Assembly: GCA_910583785.1 (NCBI GenBank)
Contig: CAJTZK010000001.1
Location: forward strand, 248,001-312,000
Length of the DNA: 64,000 bases
Direction of reading: 5' to 3'
From: an uncultured Oscillibacter sp.
GTDB lineage: Bacteria > Bacillota > Clostridia > Oscillospirales > Oscillospiraceae
The notes below the pieces were generated by a model. That model saw only the letters and a program-made list of their open reading frames with translations. It was not told where the DNA came from and did not search any database. Both the position numbers and the translations under genes were made by a program. Position 1 is the stretch's first letter; each line of letters opens with the position of its first letter. Shown here piece by piece: positions 31,023 through 39,885 of the stretch.

Positions 31023-31400
31023 ATGAAGATTGACCTTTCCAACAGCGAGTGGAAGCTGATGCGCCGCCTGTGGGACCGTCCCGGCGGCACCATCACGGAG
31101 CTGACGGCGGCCCTGCGGGATGAGACGGGCTGGAGCAAGAACACGATCATCACCATGCTCGCCCGGCTGGAGGCCAAGGGAGCCGTCCGGCACGAGGAGG
31201 GCGGCAGGGCCAAGCGCTACTACCCCGCCCTCCGGCGGGAGGACGCCGCCCGGGACGAGACGGAGAGCTTCCTCTCCAAGGTCTACGGCGGCAGCCTGGG
31301 GCTGATGATGAGCGCCATGGTGGAGAGCCGCCAGCTGTCCGAGTCGGACATTGCGGAGCTGTCCGCCATCCTGGACAAGGCGGGAGGTGAGGGCGAATGA
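31023..31400 (+). CDS. BlaI/MecI-family transcriptional repressor
   Basis: A 125-residue winged-helix repressor. The N-terminal domain shows LSNSEWKLMRRLWD and the recognition helix region WSKNTIITMLARLEAKGAV; the family's C-terminal helices dimerise and contain the site cut on induction. A strong GGAGG precedes ATG 31023. It overlaps the M56 protease gene by ATGA, the classic blaI-blaR1 pairing. No beta-lactamase gene is next to it, so the target is likely its own operon and unseen genes. Confidence 0.92.
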   Translation: MKIDLSNSEWKLMRRLWDRPGGTITELTAALRDETGWSKNTIITMLARLEAKGAVRHEEGGRAKRYYPALRREDAARDETESFLSKVYGGSLGLMMSAMVESRQLSESDIAELSAILDKAGGEGE

Positions 31401-34400
31401 AGGAAATCCTGCTGACCTCCTCGGCGCTGATCCTGGCGCTTCTGGCCCTCCGGCGGCTCTTCCGGAAGGTCCTCTCCCGCCGGGCCCAGTACGCCCTATG
31501 GGGCCTGGTGCTGCTGCGGCTCCTCCTTCCGGCCATCCTCCCGGCGGCGGATTTCAGCCTGCTGACGGCGGCAGAACCGATGATGTCCGGCCTGGAGGGA
31601 CAGGCACTCTACCTGTCCCCCTCCCGGGTCACTCTGACCGCTCCGGAGGGGCCCCTTCCCTCGTACCGTTCCGAAGAGGACCCCAAAATCGTGCTGGGCC
31701 CGCCCTCGGAAAACAGCGTTTACAGCTATACCAACAGCCAGCAGGTGGTCCATGAGGTGGAATACGCCCGGCAGATCGTTCTGGCGGACCAGCTGCCCCC
31801 CATCTGGCACGGCGGCATGGCGGCCATGGCCTGCTGGCTGGTCCTCTCCAATCTGCTGTTCTGGCGAAAGCTCCGCAAAGCACGGACGCCCTATCCCGTG
31901 GAGGACTCCCCCCGCCGGGTCTACCTGGTGGAGGAGGGCCTCCCCTCTCCCTGCCTCTTCGGGCTCTTCCGGCCCGCCATTTACCTGACTCCCGCCGCCC
32001 TCCAGAGCCCGGACCGCCTCCGGCACGTCCTGGTCCACGAGGAAACCCACGCCCGGCATGGGGACCCCCTCTGGTCCCTGCTCCGGGCCGTGTGCCTGAC
32101 GGTCTACTGGTTTGACCCCTTAGTCTGGTGGGCGGCCCTGGCCTCCCGGACGGACTGCGAGCTGGCCTGTGACGAGGGAGCCCTCCGCCGTCTCGGCGAG
32201 GCGGAGCGGGTGCCCTATGGCCGGACGCTTCTCTCCCTCATCCCCGTGCGGAAAGCCCCGGCGAATCCCCTGCTCTCCGCCACCACCATGACGGCGGGAA
32301 AGCGCCAGCTCAAGGACCGGATCACCCGCGTGGCGGAGAACCCGGTCTATCTGGGCCGGGCCCTCTTTGCCGCCGTGACCCTGGCGGCGCTGGTGTGCGC
32401 CGTCACCTTCACCGGGGCCAAAACCCCGGCCCCCGAACCGGCCCGCTTCCACGACGTGGACGAGGCCGTGTCCACTCTGACGGAGGAGCTGGAAAACTAC
32501 GGCGGACCGGAAGGCGGCATTATGTCCAAGCTGGTCGTCTACACCCCGGAGAACCCGCCGGAGCATTTCGACCTGGAGGACGGCGAGCTGCTCCGGGTCT
32601 ACTGGGGGATGTCCTACTCTCTGTCCGCCAGCCTCTCGGACCCCATGGGCTGGCTCTGCTCCCTCTACCGGCTGGAGCCGGAGACGAACTACCTGCCCCG
32701 AAACGTGGAAATCCTCGGCAGCGACGGTCAATATGAATACGCCGTCAGCCGCCCCGACTGGGCCCCGGAGCTGAAGCGGGGCGAGACCACCGGCATGTCC
32801 CTGATGAACCAGGTGATCAGCCGCATCCAGGAGGCCGTTCTCTCCTGCGAGAGCCTGAAACAAGTGGCCCAGCCCGACTGGGACGCCGCCGTCACCATCC
32901 CCCTGGACGGCCTGGAGCCCTATGAGCCCCAGGAGGCGGAGGAGCTTCCCTTCCCCTACGGCTCCCCCAATATGCTGGGGGGCCTGGAGGACCCAGACCA
33001 CGTCCTGGGGGACTACGGCCTGATGTTCTTCGAGGGCGGCGGCAGAATCTACGCCGGGGTCCAGCACTTGGCCAGGAGCTCCTTCCCCACGCCCTTCTGG
33101 TCCTTCCTCCCCGGCGTGGACGGGAACTACAGCGCCTCGTTGTTCCGCAACCTCCTGGGCCACGACGGCTTCCGCATCACCTACGACGCCAACGACCGGG
33201 ACCGGACCCTGACCAACGAATACTACTATCTGAATGAGAAGGGCTGGCCCGTTCTCCTGGCCCAAGTGAAGTACGATACCCAGCACATGGACCTGGACGG
33301 GGACGGGGAAAACGAGCTGGTCTCCCAGGGCTTCCAGAACGACACCTTCTACTTCCGCCGGGACGGGAAGCATTACAAGGCAGACCTTCCGTCCCTGCTG
33401 TGGACCGTCTGGCCCGAGGGAACCTTCTTCCGCTTTGACAACTGGGACCCCGCCACCCGCTCCATGCCCTTCCGGGCCGACGACTCCTATCCCTCCGACG
33501 CGGACTTCCCCACCCCGGTCTTCCAATACCGGACGCTGTACTTCGACGGGGAAAACCTTCTGATTTACAACGACCAGCGGCATTTCAGCGGTCACTTTGT
33601 CGAGTGGCCGGACGAGCCCAGCCCAATCATAGACGCCGCCCTGATGGCGGTGGAGGATATCTTCTACCAGACCAACCTTCCCTACATTTCGGACGGCATG
33701 TATCCCAGCAGTTATCCGTATTATGACGACTGGCGCATCACCGGTATCGGCGCGGGCTACGGGCTGACGGTGGACAAGATGTTCTATGTCTTCCGGCAGG
33801 TCTCCTATGAGTTTCACACGCCGGAGCTCCAGGACGCCCCGGCGCTGGGCGAAGGGGGCCAGGACCACTGGGCCGCTCCCTCCTCCGAGAAGCTCTATCT
33901 GATGTTCCGTGCCCCCTCGCGGGACGCCTTGGACAAGGGTTCCTACTCGCACCTCGAGTATCTCCACAGCTTCCAGCAGGAGGGCAAGCTCTCCCTCTCC
34001 GAGGAGCTGGTCCGGGAAAAGCTCCGGGAGGCTTTTCAAGGGAAGCCCTTTGACGTCTACCTGGGCACCGCCACCCTGCAAGCGGAGACCTCCGTCGGCC
34101 CCGCCGCCGACCTGGCCCAGATGGCGATGGACCGGCTCACGGAGGGGGATACCATCAATATGACCCTGCTGGCCTCCGAAGGGGGCGGGCGGTACGACGT
34201 AGCCCCCCAGGCCCTGGCGGACTGGATCGGGGAATTTACGGACAGGTATCACTGGAGTTATGCCGAGGACCCCGGCAGCATGCCCGCCGGGTCCCTGCTG
34301 ATGATGAGCCCCGGCGGGGAATTGAGCCTCCGCTTCTGGCCGGAAAGCGAGTTGGTCCTGCTCAACACCCGCCATCTTGGCCGCCAGGAATCCGTTTGGC

Positions 34401-34837
34401 TTCGGGTGGAGCCCACACCTGGAACGCCGTCCATTTTCCATCTGGCGCAGTCCTGGTATGAGATCGCGGAGGGCCAGAGCATCCCCATTCAAGAGACGCT
34501 GGATGAGATATTATCTGATGGCGCTGCGCTCTTTTCCCTCTTCACCCAAGGGGAGGAAAACGTAAAGACCCGCACGGTGAATGCCGACCAGCTTGACCAA
34601 GCAGCAGCCTTTACGGAAAACTACGAATGGGCTCTGGCTCCGGGCTATTACTCCCATTCCCCCGATATGCTGGAACTGTCCTCCCCGGACCGCCGACAAA
34701 GCTTCTCGTTCAACCCGCATAATACGCTTGTAGGGCTCCGGCAGAACAATCAAACCTTCTGGTTCCGGGTCCAGCCCAAAGTGGAAGGCCCTTCCATCTA
34801 TGACTTCGTGTACGAATGGTATGAAGCGGCAGACTGA
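31397..34837 (+). CDS. Giant M56 (BlaR1-type) sensor metalloprotease
   Basis: A 1146-residue membrane sensor. Residues ~1-340 form the M56 domain: membrane helices near 4-17, 31-50 and 140-156, the zinc motif HEETH at 214-218 with the third ligand in DCELACDEGALRRL (E255/E260 region), and a last helix at ~322-340. The remaining ~805 residues would be extracellular. They lack the penicillin-binding motifs (SxxK, KTG) of true BlaR1, contain an EF-hand-like DLDGDGENELV and end in two similar ~110-residue repeats (segments near 955-1030 and 1060-1146, each with VxLR..P..G.PSI..W.YE). Typical BlaR1 is ~600 residues. The ligand is unknown. Confidence 0.85.
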   Translation: MKEILLTSSALILALLALRRLFRKVLSRRAQYALWGLVLLRLLLPAILPAADFSLLTAAEPMMSGLEGQALYLSPSRVTLTAPEGPLPSYRSEEDPKIVLGPPSENSVYSYTNSQQVVHEVEYARQIVLADQLPPIWHGGMAAMACWLVLSNLLFWRKLRKARTPYPVEDSPRRVYLVEEGLPSPCLFGLFRPAIYLTPAALQSPDRLRHVLVHEETHARHGDPLWSLLRAVCLTVYWFDPLVWWAALASRTDCELACDEGALRRLGEAERVPYGRTLLSLIPVRKAPANPLLSATTMTAGKRQLKDRITRVAENPVYLGRALFAAVTLAALVCAVTFTGAKTPAPEPARFHDVDEAVSTLTEELENYGGPEGGIMSKLVVYTPENPPEHFDLEDGELLRVYWGMSYSLSASLSDPMGWLCSLYRLEPETNYLPRNVEILGSDGQYEYAVSRPDWAPELKRGETTGMSLMNQVISRIQEAVLSCESLKQVAQPDWDAAVTIPLDGLEPYEPQEAEELPFPYGSPNMLGGLEDPDHVLGDYGLMFFEGGGRIYAGVQHLARSSFPTPFWSFLPGVDGNYSASLFRNLLGHDGFRITYDANDRDRTLTNEYYYLNEKGWPVLLAQVKYDTQHMDLDGDGENELVSQGFQNDTFYFRRDGKHYKADLPSLLWTVWPEGTFFRFDNWDPATRSMPFRADDSYPSDADFPTPVFQYRTLYFDGENLLIYNDQRHFSGHFVEWPDEPSPIIDAALMAVEDIFYQTNLPYISDGMYPSSYPYYDDWRITGIGAGYGLTVDKMFYVFRQVSYEFHTPELQDAPALGEGGQDHWAAPSSEKLYLMFRAPSRDALDKGSYSHLEYLHSFQQEGKLSLSEELVREKLREAFQGKPFDVYLGTATLQAETSVGPAADLAQMAMDRLTEGDTINMTLLASEGGGRYDVAPQALADWIGEFTDRYHWSYAEDPGSMPAGSLLMMSPGGELSLRFWPESELVLLNTRHLGRQESVWLRVEPTPGTPSIFHLAQSWYEIAEGQSIPIQETLDEILSDGAALFSLFTQGEENVKTRTVNADQLDQAAAFTENYEWALAPGYYSHSPDMLELSSPDRRQSFSFNPHNTLVGLRQNNQTFWFRVQPKVEGPSIYDFVYEWYEAAD

Positions 34838-34850
34838 ACTGTAAAAAAGA

Positions 34851-34876
34851 CGGCGGCGGGAATCTTCCCGCCGCCG
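34851..34876. terminator. Bidirectional terminator
   Basis: CGGCGGCGGGAA (34851-34862) pairs with TTCCCGCCGCCG (34865-34876). A long A-run on its left gives a good U-run for the leftward gene; CTCTTT on its right is weaker for the M56 gene. Confidence 0.82.
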
Positions 34877-34888
34877 CTCTTTACCGTA

Positions 34889-35095
34889 TTACCAAAAGAA
34901 CCCGTCCACGATGCTCCAGGCCATCCAGGCCCCGCCCAGGGCCAGAAGGGCGCACACCGCCGCCCCTGCCCCGAAGCACGCTCCCGGAAGCCTCCGGCCC
35001 TGGCGCAGAAGCCGCCGGGCCTCCTCAAAGCAGACATACGCCAGTGCGCCGCCGCCCAGGGCTCCCATCAGCCCCAGGCCCAAGACCAGCCCCAC
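34889..35095 (-). CDS. Small two-span membrane protein of unknown function
   Basis: A 68-residue protein with two hydrophobic segments (residues ~2-22 and ~43-62) joined by a basic loop (EEARRLLRQGRRL), i.e. a hairpin topology. The start is GTG 35095, with GGGGGAG 6 nt upstream, 3 bp after the yjbQ stop. It is therefore the second gene of the yjbQ transcript and ends at a terminator. I do not recognise the family. Confidence 0.6.
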   Translation of the reverse strand: MGLVLGLGLMGALGGGALAYVCFEEARRLLRQGRRLPGACFGAGAAVCALLALGGAWMAWSIVDGFFW

Positions 35096-35098
35096 GGT

Positions 35099-35551
35099 CT
35101 ACTCCCCCATCACCTGGAACACGATGTCCCGGACCCGGTTCCTCGTGTCGCACTCCACCAGGGTCAGGTTCTGCCAGGGCCCCACGGTGATCTTTCCGTC
35201 CACAAAGGGCACGGTGATGAAGGGAGACAGCAGAGCCGCCTTGATATGGGAAGAGCCGTTGTCGTCGTGCCAGGTCTCGTGATGCCAGTAGGGCACCACA
35301 TGCCCCTTCTCGTCCAGGTAAGGGGAAAACACATCCAGCGCCGCCTTCAAATCGTGGTTCACCATCCCCGGCTCGAACTCCAGGGTGGTCAGCCCCGCCA
35401 CGCCGCCAGTGGTAAAGCCCGTCACCGTCCCGGCGGAGATGCCGTGCTCCCGGCACGCCGCCGACACCGCGTGCTGGAAGTCCTCCGTAACATCAATCAT
35501 GCCCATGTGGGCCTTGGTCTGATAGGTTTTCTTCTCCGTATAAACCGCCAT
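35099..35551 (-). CDS. yjbQ: YjbQ/UPF0047-family protein
   Basis: A 150-residue protein of the YjbQ family (annotated as secondary thiamine-phosphate synthase enzyme, from a weak in vivo activity). Family motifs are present: GTVTGFTTGGVAGLTTLEFE, the probable metal-binding HHETWHDDNGSSHIKAALL and the C-terminal VPFVDGKITVGPWQNLTLVECD. Transcribed from the left arm of a symmetric divergent promoter. Confidence 0.93.
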   Translation of the reverse strand: MAVYTEKKTYQTKAHMGMIDVTEDFQHAVSAACREHGISAGTVTGFTTGGVAGLTTLEFEPGMVNHDLKAALDVFSPYLDEKGHVVPYWHHETWHDDNGSSHIKAALLSPFITVPFVDGKITVGPWQNLTLVECDTRNRVRDIVFQVMGE

Positions 35552-35578
35552 GGTTTGGCCTCCTTGTCCGTTTTCCGT

Positions 35579-35608
35579 ATTGTATCACGGTTCCCGCTGT
35601 GATACAAT
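35579..35608. promoter_or_regulatory. Symmetric bidirectional promoter
   Basis: ATTGTATCAC (35579-35588) and GTGATACAAT (35599-35608) are a perfect inverted repeat around 10 bp. On the plus strand this gives -35 TTGTAT (35580-35585), a 17-nt spacer and -10 TACAAT (35603-35608). By symmetry the minus strand has the identical promoter. Each -10 overlaps the other's -35, so firing should be mutually exclusive. Confidence 0.8.
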
Positions 35609-35642
35609 CCATTTGTACAAAACCCAAAAAGGAGGCCTGCCC

Positions 35643-36458
35643 ATGCGCGCCGCGCTGATCCAAATGCCCGTGACGGCGGACAAGCGGGGAAACATCGAAA
35701 CCGCCTGCCGCCGCCTCCGGGAGGCCAAAGCCCGGGGGGCGGATATCGCCGTCCTGCCGGAGATGTTCTGCTGTCCCTATGACAACGCCTGCTTCCGCTC
35801 CTACGGAGAAACGCAGGGCGGAGAAGTTCAGCGTGCCCTGTCCGCCCTGGCGGCGGAGCTGGAGCTGTACGTGGTAGGCGGCTCCCTGCCGGAGCTGGAG
35901 GGGGACCGGGTTTACAACACCAGCTTTGTCTACGGGCGGAAGGGAGAACTTCTGGCAAAGCACCGGAAGGCCCACCTCTTCGACATCGACGTGGAGGGGG
36001 GCCAGCGCTTCCGGGAGTCCGACGTCCTTTCCCCGGGAAATGCCGTCACCACCTTCGAGACGGAGTTCGGCCCCATGGGCCTTTGCGTCTGCTTCGACTT
36101 CCGGTTTGCGGAGCTGGCCCGGTGCATGTGCCTCCGGGGGGCCAGGTGCATCTTTGTCCCCGCCGCCTTCAACATGACCACCGGCCCCGCCCACTGGGAG
36201 CTGCTGTTCCGCCAGCGGGCGGTGGACAACCAGTGCTTTACGGTAGGGGTTTCCCCCGCCCGGGACGAGACGGCCTCTTATGTGGCCTACGGGCATTCCA
36301 TCGCCGTGGACCCCTGGGGCAGCATTCTCTGCCAGGCCGGGTCCGGGGAGGCCACGCTGTACGCCGACCTGGACCTCCGCCGGGCGGACGCCGTCCGCCG
36401 CCAGCTCCCCATTCTCTCCGCCCGGCGGACGGACCTCTACGAGGTACGGGAACGGTGA
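35643..36458 (+). CDS. Carbon-nitrogen hydrolase (omega-amidase/nitrilase superfamily)
   Basis: A 271-residue nitrilase-superfamily amidase. The Glu-Lys-Cys triad is visible: E40 in VLPEMF, K109 in KHRKAHLF and the nucleophile C150 in CVCFDFRFAEL. The pattern around the cysteine is closest to omega-amidases, which hydrolyse alpha-ketoglutaramate and similar amides, but the substrate is not certain. The start is ATG 35643 with AAAGGAGG upstream. A GTGA overlap couples it to the next gene. Confidence 0.9.
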   Translation: MRAALIQMPVTADKRGNIETACRRLREAKARGADIAVLPEMFCCPYDNACFRSYGETQGGEVQRALSALAAELELYVVGGSLPELEGDRVYNTSFVYGRKGELLAKHRKAHLFDIDVEGGQRFRESDVLSPGNAVTTFETEFGPMGLCVCFDFRFAELARCMCLRGARCIFVPAAFNMTTGPAHWELLFRQRAVDNQCFTVGVSPARDETASYVAYGHSIAVDPWGSILCQAGSGEATLYADLDLRRADAVRRQLPILSARRTDLYEVRER

Positions 36459-36772
36459 GGGGCGGGACCTTTGCCCTTTTCCGGGACATCGTCCGCCGGA
36501 TTCCCGCCGGAAAGGTCGCCACCTACGGCCAGATCGCCCGCCTGGCGGGGATGCCCCGCTGTGCCCGCACGGTGGGCTATGCCATGGCGGGCTGCCAGGA
36601 CCCCTCCCTTCCCTGCCACCGGGTGGTGGACCGCCTGGGAGGCACGAAAGCCGCCTTCGACGTCCACGCCCCCGGGACCCAGCAGGCCCTGCTGGAGGCG
36701 GAGGGCGTGGTTTTCCGCCTGGACGGCACGGTGGATTTAGAGCGGTGCCAATGGGACCCCCGGGAGGGATAG
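36455..36772 (+). CDS. MGMT-family O6-alkylguanine-DNA alkyltransferase-like protein
   Basis: A 105-residue protein consisting of just the DNA-binding/active-site domain of methylguanine methyltransferases. It starts FALFRDIVRRIPAGKVATYGQIARLAG and keeps the acceptor cysteine in LPCHRVVDRLG (C54), then a C-terminal LLEAEGV. The N-terminal domain of full-length Ogt is missing, as in many short MGMT-family proteins. Having the cysteine, it may be active and not a pure alkyltransferase-like sensor. The start GTG overlaps the stop of the amidase (GTGA), so they are one transcript. Confidence 0.85.
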   Translation: MRGGTFALFRDIVRRIPAGKVATYGQIARLAGMPRCARTVGYAMAGCQDPSLPCHRVVDRLGGTKAAFDVHAPGTQQALLEAEGVVFRLDGTVDLERCQWDPREG

Positions 36773-36886
36773 AAGCCATGGGGAACCTCGGCCGGCGGGA
36801 AGGCGGGGCGTGCGCAGGAAACCCAGGAAGGGCTTCCCGCACCACTAAAGATTTATCCGGGCTGCCAAAACCCCTTCTGCCAGACT

Positions 36887-36923
36887 GAAAAACGCGTGAG
36901 GGCTAAGCCTTCACGCGTTTTTC
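36887..36923. terminator. Terminator hairpin overlapping the tsaD stop
   Basis: GAAAAACGCGTGA (36887-36899) pairs with TCACGCGTTTTTC (36911-36923). The right arm contains the tsaD stop codon. The A/T-rich ends give U-runs both ways, ending the leftward polA-tsaD operon and the rightward amidase-MGMT transcript. Confidence 0.8.
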
Positions 36924-37933
36924 AGCTCTTCGGAAATGTCCCTGGTGGCATAGGCGTTCAGCTCCATCCCCGCCGTATGGCCCGCCAGGAACTCGTAATA
37001 GCCCTGGGCGGCGATCATGGCCCCATTGTCCCCGCAGAGGCGGAGGGGCGGCAGGTACAGCTTGATTCCCGCCTCCCGGCAGGCCCGCTCCAGATCCCCC
37101 CGGATAACGGAGTTCGCGGCCACGCCTCCCGCAGCCACGATGGTCTTCCGCCCCGTGAGCCTCGCCGCCTCCATGGCCCGGGGAACCAGGGTATCGCTGA
37201 CGGCCTGGGTGAAATCCCGGGCCAGGGCCGCCCGGTCCAGCGGCTCCCCCACCTGTTCCGCGTGGTGGGCCAGGTTTACCACCGCCGTCTTCAAGCCGGA
37301 AAAGCTCATGTCCAGGGGGGCGCCGTCCACCTGGGCGTGGGGCAATTTGTACACGCCCCCTGCCGACTGCCGGGCCAGCTCGTCTATGGGCTTCCCGCCG
37401 GGATAGCTGAGGCCCAGCACCCGGGCCGCCTTGTCAAAGCACTCCCCCGCCGCGTCGTCCCGGGTGCCCCCCAGGATACGCATGTCCGTATAGCCCGCCA
37501 CGTCGATGAGGAGGGTGTTTCCCCCCGAGATGGCCAGGGCCAGGAAGGGGGGCTCCAGCTCGGGAAACGCCAGGTAGTTGGCGGCAATATGGCCCCGGAT
37601 ATGGTGGACGGGAATCAGGGGGACTCCCAGCCCCAGGGCGGCGGACTTGGCAAAACTCAGCCCCACCAGCACCGCGCCGATGAGCCCCGGCGCGTAGGCC
37701 ACCGCCACCGCGCCAATATCGCCCCGGGTACAGCCCGCGTCCGCCAGGGCTTTGTCCGCCAGGGCGGCCACGGCCTCCACGTGTTTCCGGGAGGCAATTT
37801 CCGGTACCACGCCGCCGTACAGGGCGTGAATCTCCACCTGGGAGGCCACGGCGTCGGACAGCACAGTCCGCCCATCCTCCACTACGGCGGCGGCGGTTTC
37901 GTCGCAAGAGGACTCAAAGCCTAAAATTTTCAT
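36911..37933 (-). CDS. tsaD: tRNA N6-adenosine threonylcarbamoyltransferase TsaD
   Basis: A 340-residue enzyme that transfers the threonylcarbamoyl group to A37 of ANN-decoding tRNAs, working with TsaB and TsaE. The N-terminus ILGFESSCDETAAAVV, the metal site HHIRGH, and the ATP-binding segments ISGGNTLL, GECFDKAARVLG, SFSGLKTA and AAGGVAANS are all present. It is the last gene of the polA operon; rimI, its frequent neighbour, lies two genes upstream. tsaB and tsaE are not in the window. Confidence 0.97.
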   Translation of the reverse strand: MKILGFESSCDETAAAVVEDGRTVLSDAVASQVEIHALYGGVVPEIASRKHVEAVAALADKALADAGCTRGDIGAVAVAYAPGLIGAVLVGLSFAKSAALGLGVPLIPVHHIRGHIAANYLAFPELEPPFLALAISGGNTLLIDVAGYTDMRILGGTRDDAAGECFDKAARVLGLSYPGGKPIDELARQSAGGVYKLPHAQVDGAPLDMSFSGLKTAVVNLAHHAEQVGEPLDRAALARDFTQAVSDTLVPRAMEAARLTGRKTIVAAGGVAANSVIRGDLERACREAGIKLYLPPLRLCGDNGAMIAAQGYYEFLAGHTAGMELNAYATRDISEELKNA

Positions 37934-37945
37934 GGGTTCCCTCCC

Positions 37946-38545
37946 TCAGCCTTCGTTCCAGGACACCTGGCAAGTGGGTTCCGCCGCCGGGTCCCGGGGA
38001 ATGCGGACATAGCGGTCATACTTCTCCTTGGGAAAGCGGTTCTGGTAGATAAACCGGTTTTCCTCCATCAGCCGCTCATCCGGCAGGGGCTCCGCCGACA
38101 GGTACAGGATCTTGTAATGGGCCCCGAAGACATCCGTGTCGTACCCGGCGGTCCGCAGCCCGTTCCGGGCGTAGAAACCCAGGCGGCGCTCCGCCATTGC
38201 CGGGTCCGGGGCATGGGCGGGCGCCTCGCTCTCCACGAGAATCACCGCGTCCTCCGGCTCCGCCCGGCGGAGGAAGCCCAGCATCAGGGCTCCCGCGCCG
38301 CTGTTCCGGCGGCCTTCCGCCACGCAGAGGTAGTCCAAAAGCGCCCAGCCGGGATGGCCCAGCCACAAAAAGCACTCCCCCGCGATCTCCTCTCCGTCAA
38401 AGAGGCACCAGGGATGGTAGCAGCCCTCCCGGCACATGGCCTGGATATTCGCCAGGGGTTTCAGCTCCGACGGGGGAAAGGCGGGCCTCAAATCCCGCTC
38501 GTAAACCATCGCCACCTGCTCCGGCGAGGCCAGTTTCAATTCCAT
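37946..38545 (-). CDS. GNAT-family N-acetyltransferase
   Basis: A 199-residue acetyltransferase of the GNAT superfamily. The acetyl-CoA-binding segment is LDYLCVAEGRRNSGAGALML, with the Gln/Arg-x-x-Gly pattern of motif A in a weakened form. A C-terminal extension of ~60 residues (PLPDERLMEENRFIYQNRF) is unlike RimI. The ATG at 38545 overlaps the rimI stop (TGATG). The substrate is unknown. Confidence 0.82.
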   Translation of the reverse strand: MELKLASPEQVAMVYERDLRPAFPPSELKPLANIQAMCREGCYHPWCLFDGEEIAGECFLWLGHPGWALLDYLCVAEGRRNSGAGALMLGFLRRAEPEDAVILVESEAPAHAPDPAMAERRLGFYARNGLRTAGYDTDVFGAHYKILYLSAEPLPDERLMEENRFIYQNRFPKEKYDRYVRIPRDPAAEPTCQVSWNEG

Positions 38546-39021
38546 CACGTTTTCTCCTGTTCCCCGGTGAGGTCCAGGGTCATGATGACCGCGTCCTCCC
38601 GGGGATGTTCGTAGTAGTTTTTCCGCCGCCCCACGCCCCGGAAGCCCCGGCTTCCATACAGGGCAATGGCGGCGTAGTTGGAGGCCCGGACCTCCAGGGT
38701 TAAAAAGGCCAAGCGGTTCCCCTTGGCGAAGTTTAAAAATACGTTCAGCAACTGCCCCGCCACTCCCCGGCGGCGGCAGTCCGGCCGGACCGCTACGTTG
38801 AGAATATAGCCCTCGTCCAGTACCACCTGGAGCCCCGCGTAGCCCGCCACGGCCCCTTGCCCGTCCAGGGCCACCAGAAATGCCGCCAGGTCGTTTTCCA
38901 GTTCCTCCTTCAGCATATTCCGGGACCAGGGGTCCGGGAAGCAGACCCGCTCCAGCTCCGCTACCTCATCCAGATGGTCCCCGTTCATGGGGACGATTTG
39001 GACCTTCATGTTGTTCTCCAT
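38545..39021 (-). CDS. rimI: Ribosomal-protein-alanine N-acetyltransferase RimI-like
   Basis: A 158-residue GNAT acetyltransferase. RimI hallmarks are CFPDPWSRNMLKEEL near the N-terminus, the CoA-binding NVAVRPDCRRRGVAGQLL and the C-terminal ALYGSRGFRGVGRRKNYYEHPREDAVIM. RimI acetylates the N-terminus of ribosomal protein S18 in E. coli. It is in the same operon as tsaD, a very common linkage. Confidence 0.92.
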   Translation of the reverse strand: MENNMKVQIVPMNGDHLDEVAELERVCFPDPWSRNMLKEELENDLAAFLVALDGQGAVAGYAGLQVVLDEGYILNVAVRPDCRRRGVAGQLLNVFLNFAKGNRLAFLTLEVRASNYAAIALYGSRGFRGVGRRKNYYEHPREDAVIMTLDLTGEQEKT

Positions 39022-39039
39022 AAAACCGTAAACTCCTTC

Positions 39040-39885
39040 CTATGCCTCCTCCCGGCTGTAAAGGGCGATGCCCAGCAGGATCACTCCGCCGCCCAGTACC
39101 ACCAGCGGCCCCGGCCTCTCGCCGAACAGCAGCAGTCCCCAGACGGAGGCCAGCACTGGCTCCAGCAGGTTCGCCGTGGAAATGAAGGCCGGAGGCAGGT
39201 ACTTGAGGCCCCAACTGAACACGCTGTGTCCCAGCAGGGTGCAGAACACCGCCATGCCCAGGCCCGCCAGCAGGTTCACGGGACCCCAGCCCGCGAGAGC
39301 CTGTCCTCCCACCAGGGCGGCGGCCAGCACCGTCCCCGCCGCCGAGGTATAAACCAGGGCTGTGTACACCGTGGTGGAAAGCCTCCGGCGGCAGACGGCT
39401 CCCAGCATGGTATAGACCGCCATGCACAAAGACCCCGCCAGGGCAAACAGGTTCCCCCGGAGGGCGGACCCGCCGGAGGCGTCCGCCAGGGCCACCGCCA
39501 CGCTGCCGCCGAAGGCCAGCAGCACCGCCGTCCAGGCCCGGCGGCTCAGCCTCTTCCCAAGGACCAGCACCGAGGCCAGGGCCACAAACAGCACCTCCGT
39601 GTCCACCAGCACCACCGCCGCAGCAATGGAGGTCCAGCGGAGGGACTCAAAGTAGCAGGCGAAATGGACCCCCAGGAAGGCCCCGCTGAGAAGGCTCAAG
39701 CAAAGCTCTCTCCGCCGGAGAACCCGGAACTCTGCCCGCCGGGCAAGGGCCAGGGGAACCAGCAGCAGGGCCGAAAAGGCCATGCGGTAAAGGGCCAGCA
39801 CCAGGGACGGGGCCGTGGACCAGCGGACGAAGACGGCGGAAAGGGACACCCCCGCCACGCCCAACAGCACCATCAGCCGTTTCAT
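39040..39885 (-). CDS. EamA/DMT-family transporter
   Basis: A 281-residue drug/metabolite-type transporter with ten hydrophobic segments arranged as two EamA repeats. Repeat signatures include ALYRMAFSALLLVPLAL, FESLRWTSIAAAVVLVDTEVLF and, in the second half, TLLGHSVFSWGLKYLPPAFISTANLLEPVLA (in part). Such proteins export or import small metabolites; the substrate is not predictable. The ATG overlaps the stop of the preceding ATPase gene (ATGA). Confidence 0.88.
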   Translation of the reverse strand: MKRLMVLLGVAGVSLSAVFVRWSTAPSLVLALYRMAFSALLLVPLALARRAEFRVLRRRELCLSLLSGAFLGVHFACYFESLRWTSIAAAVVLVDTEVLFVALASVLVLGKRLSRRAWTAVLLAFGGSVAVALADASGGSALRGNLFALAGSLCMAVYTMLGAVCRRRLSTTVYTALVYTSAAGTVLAAALVGGQALAGWGPVNLLAGLGMAVFCTLLGHSVFSWGLKYLPPAFISTANLLEPVLASVWGLLLFGERPGPLVVLGGGVILLGIALYSREEA

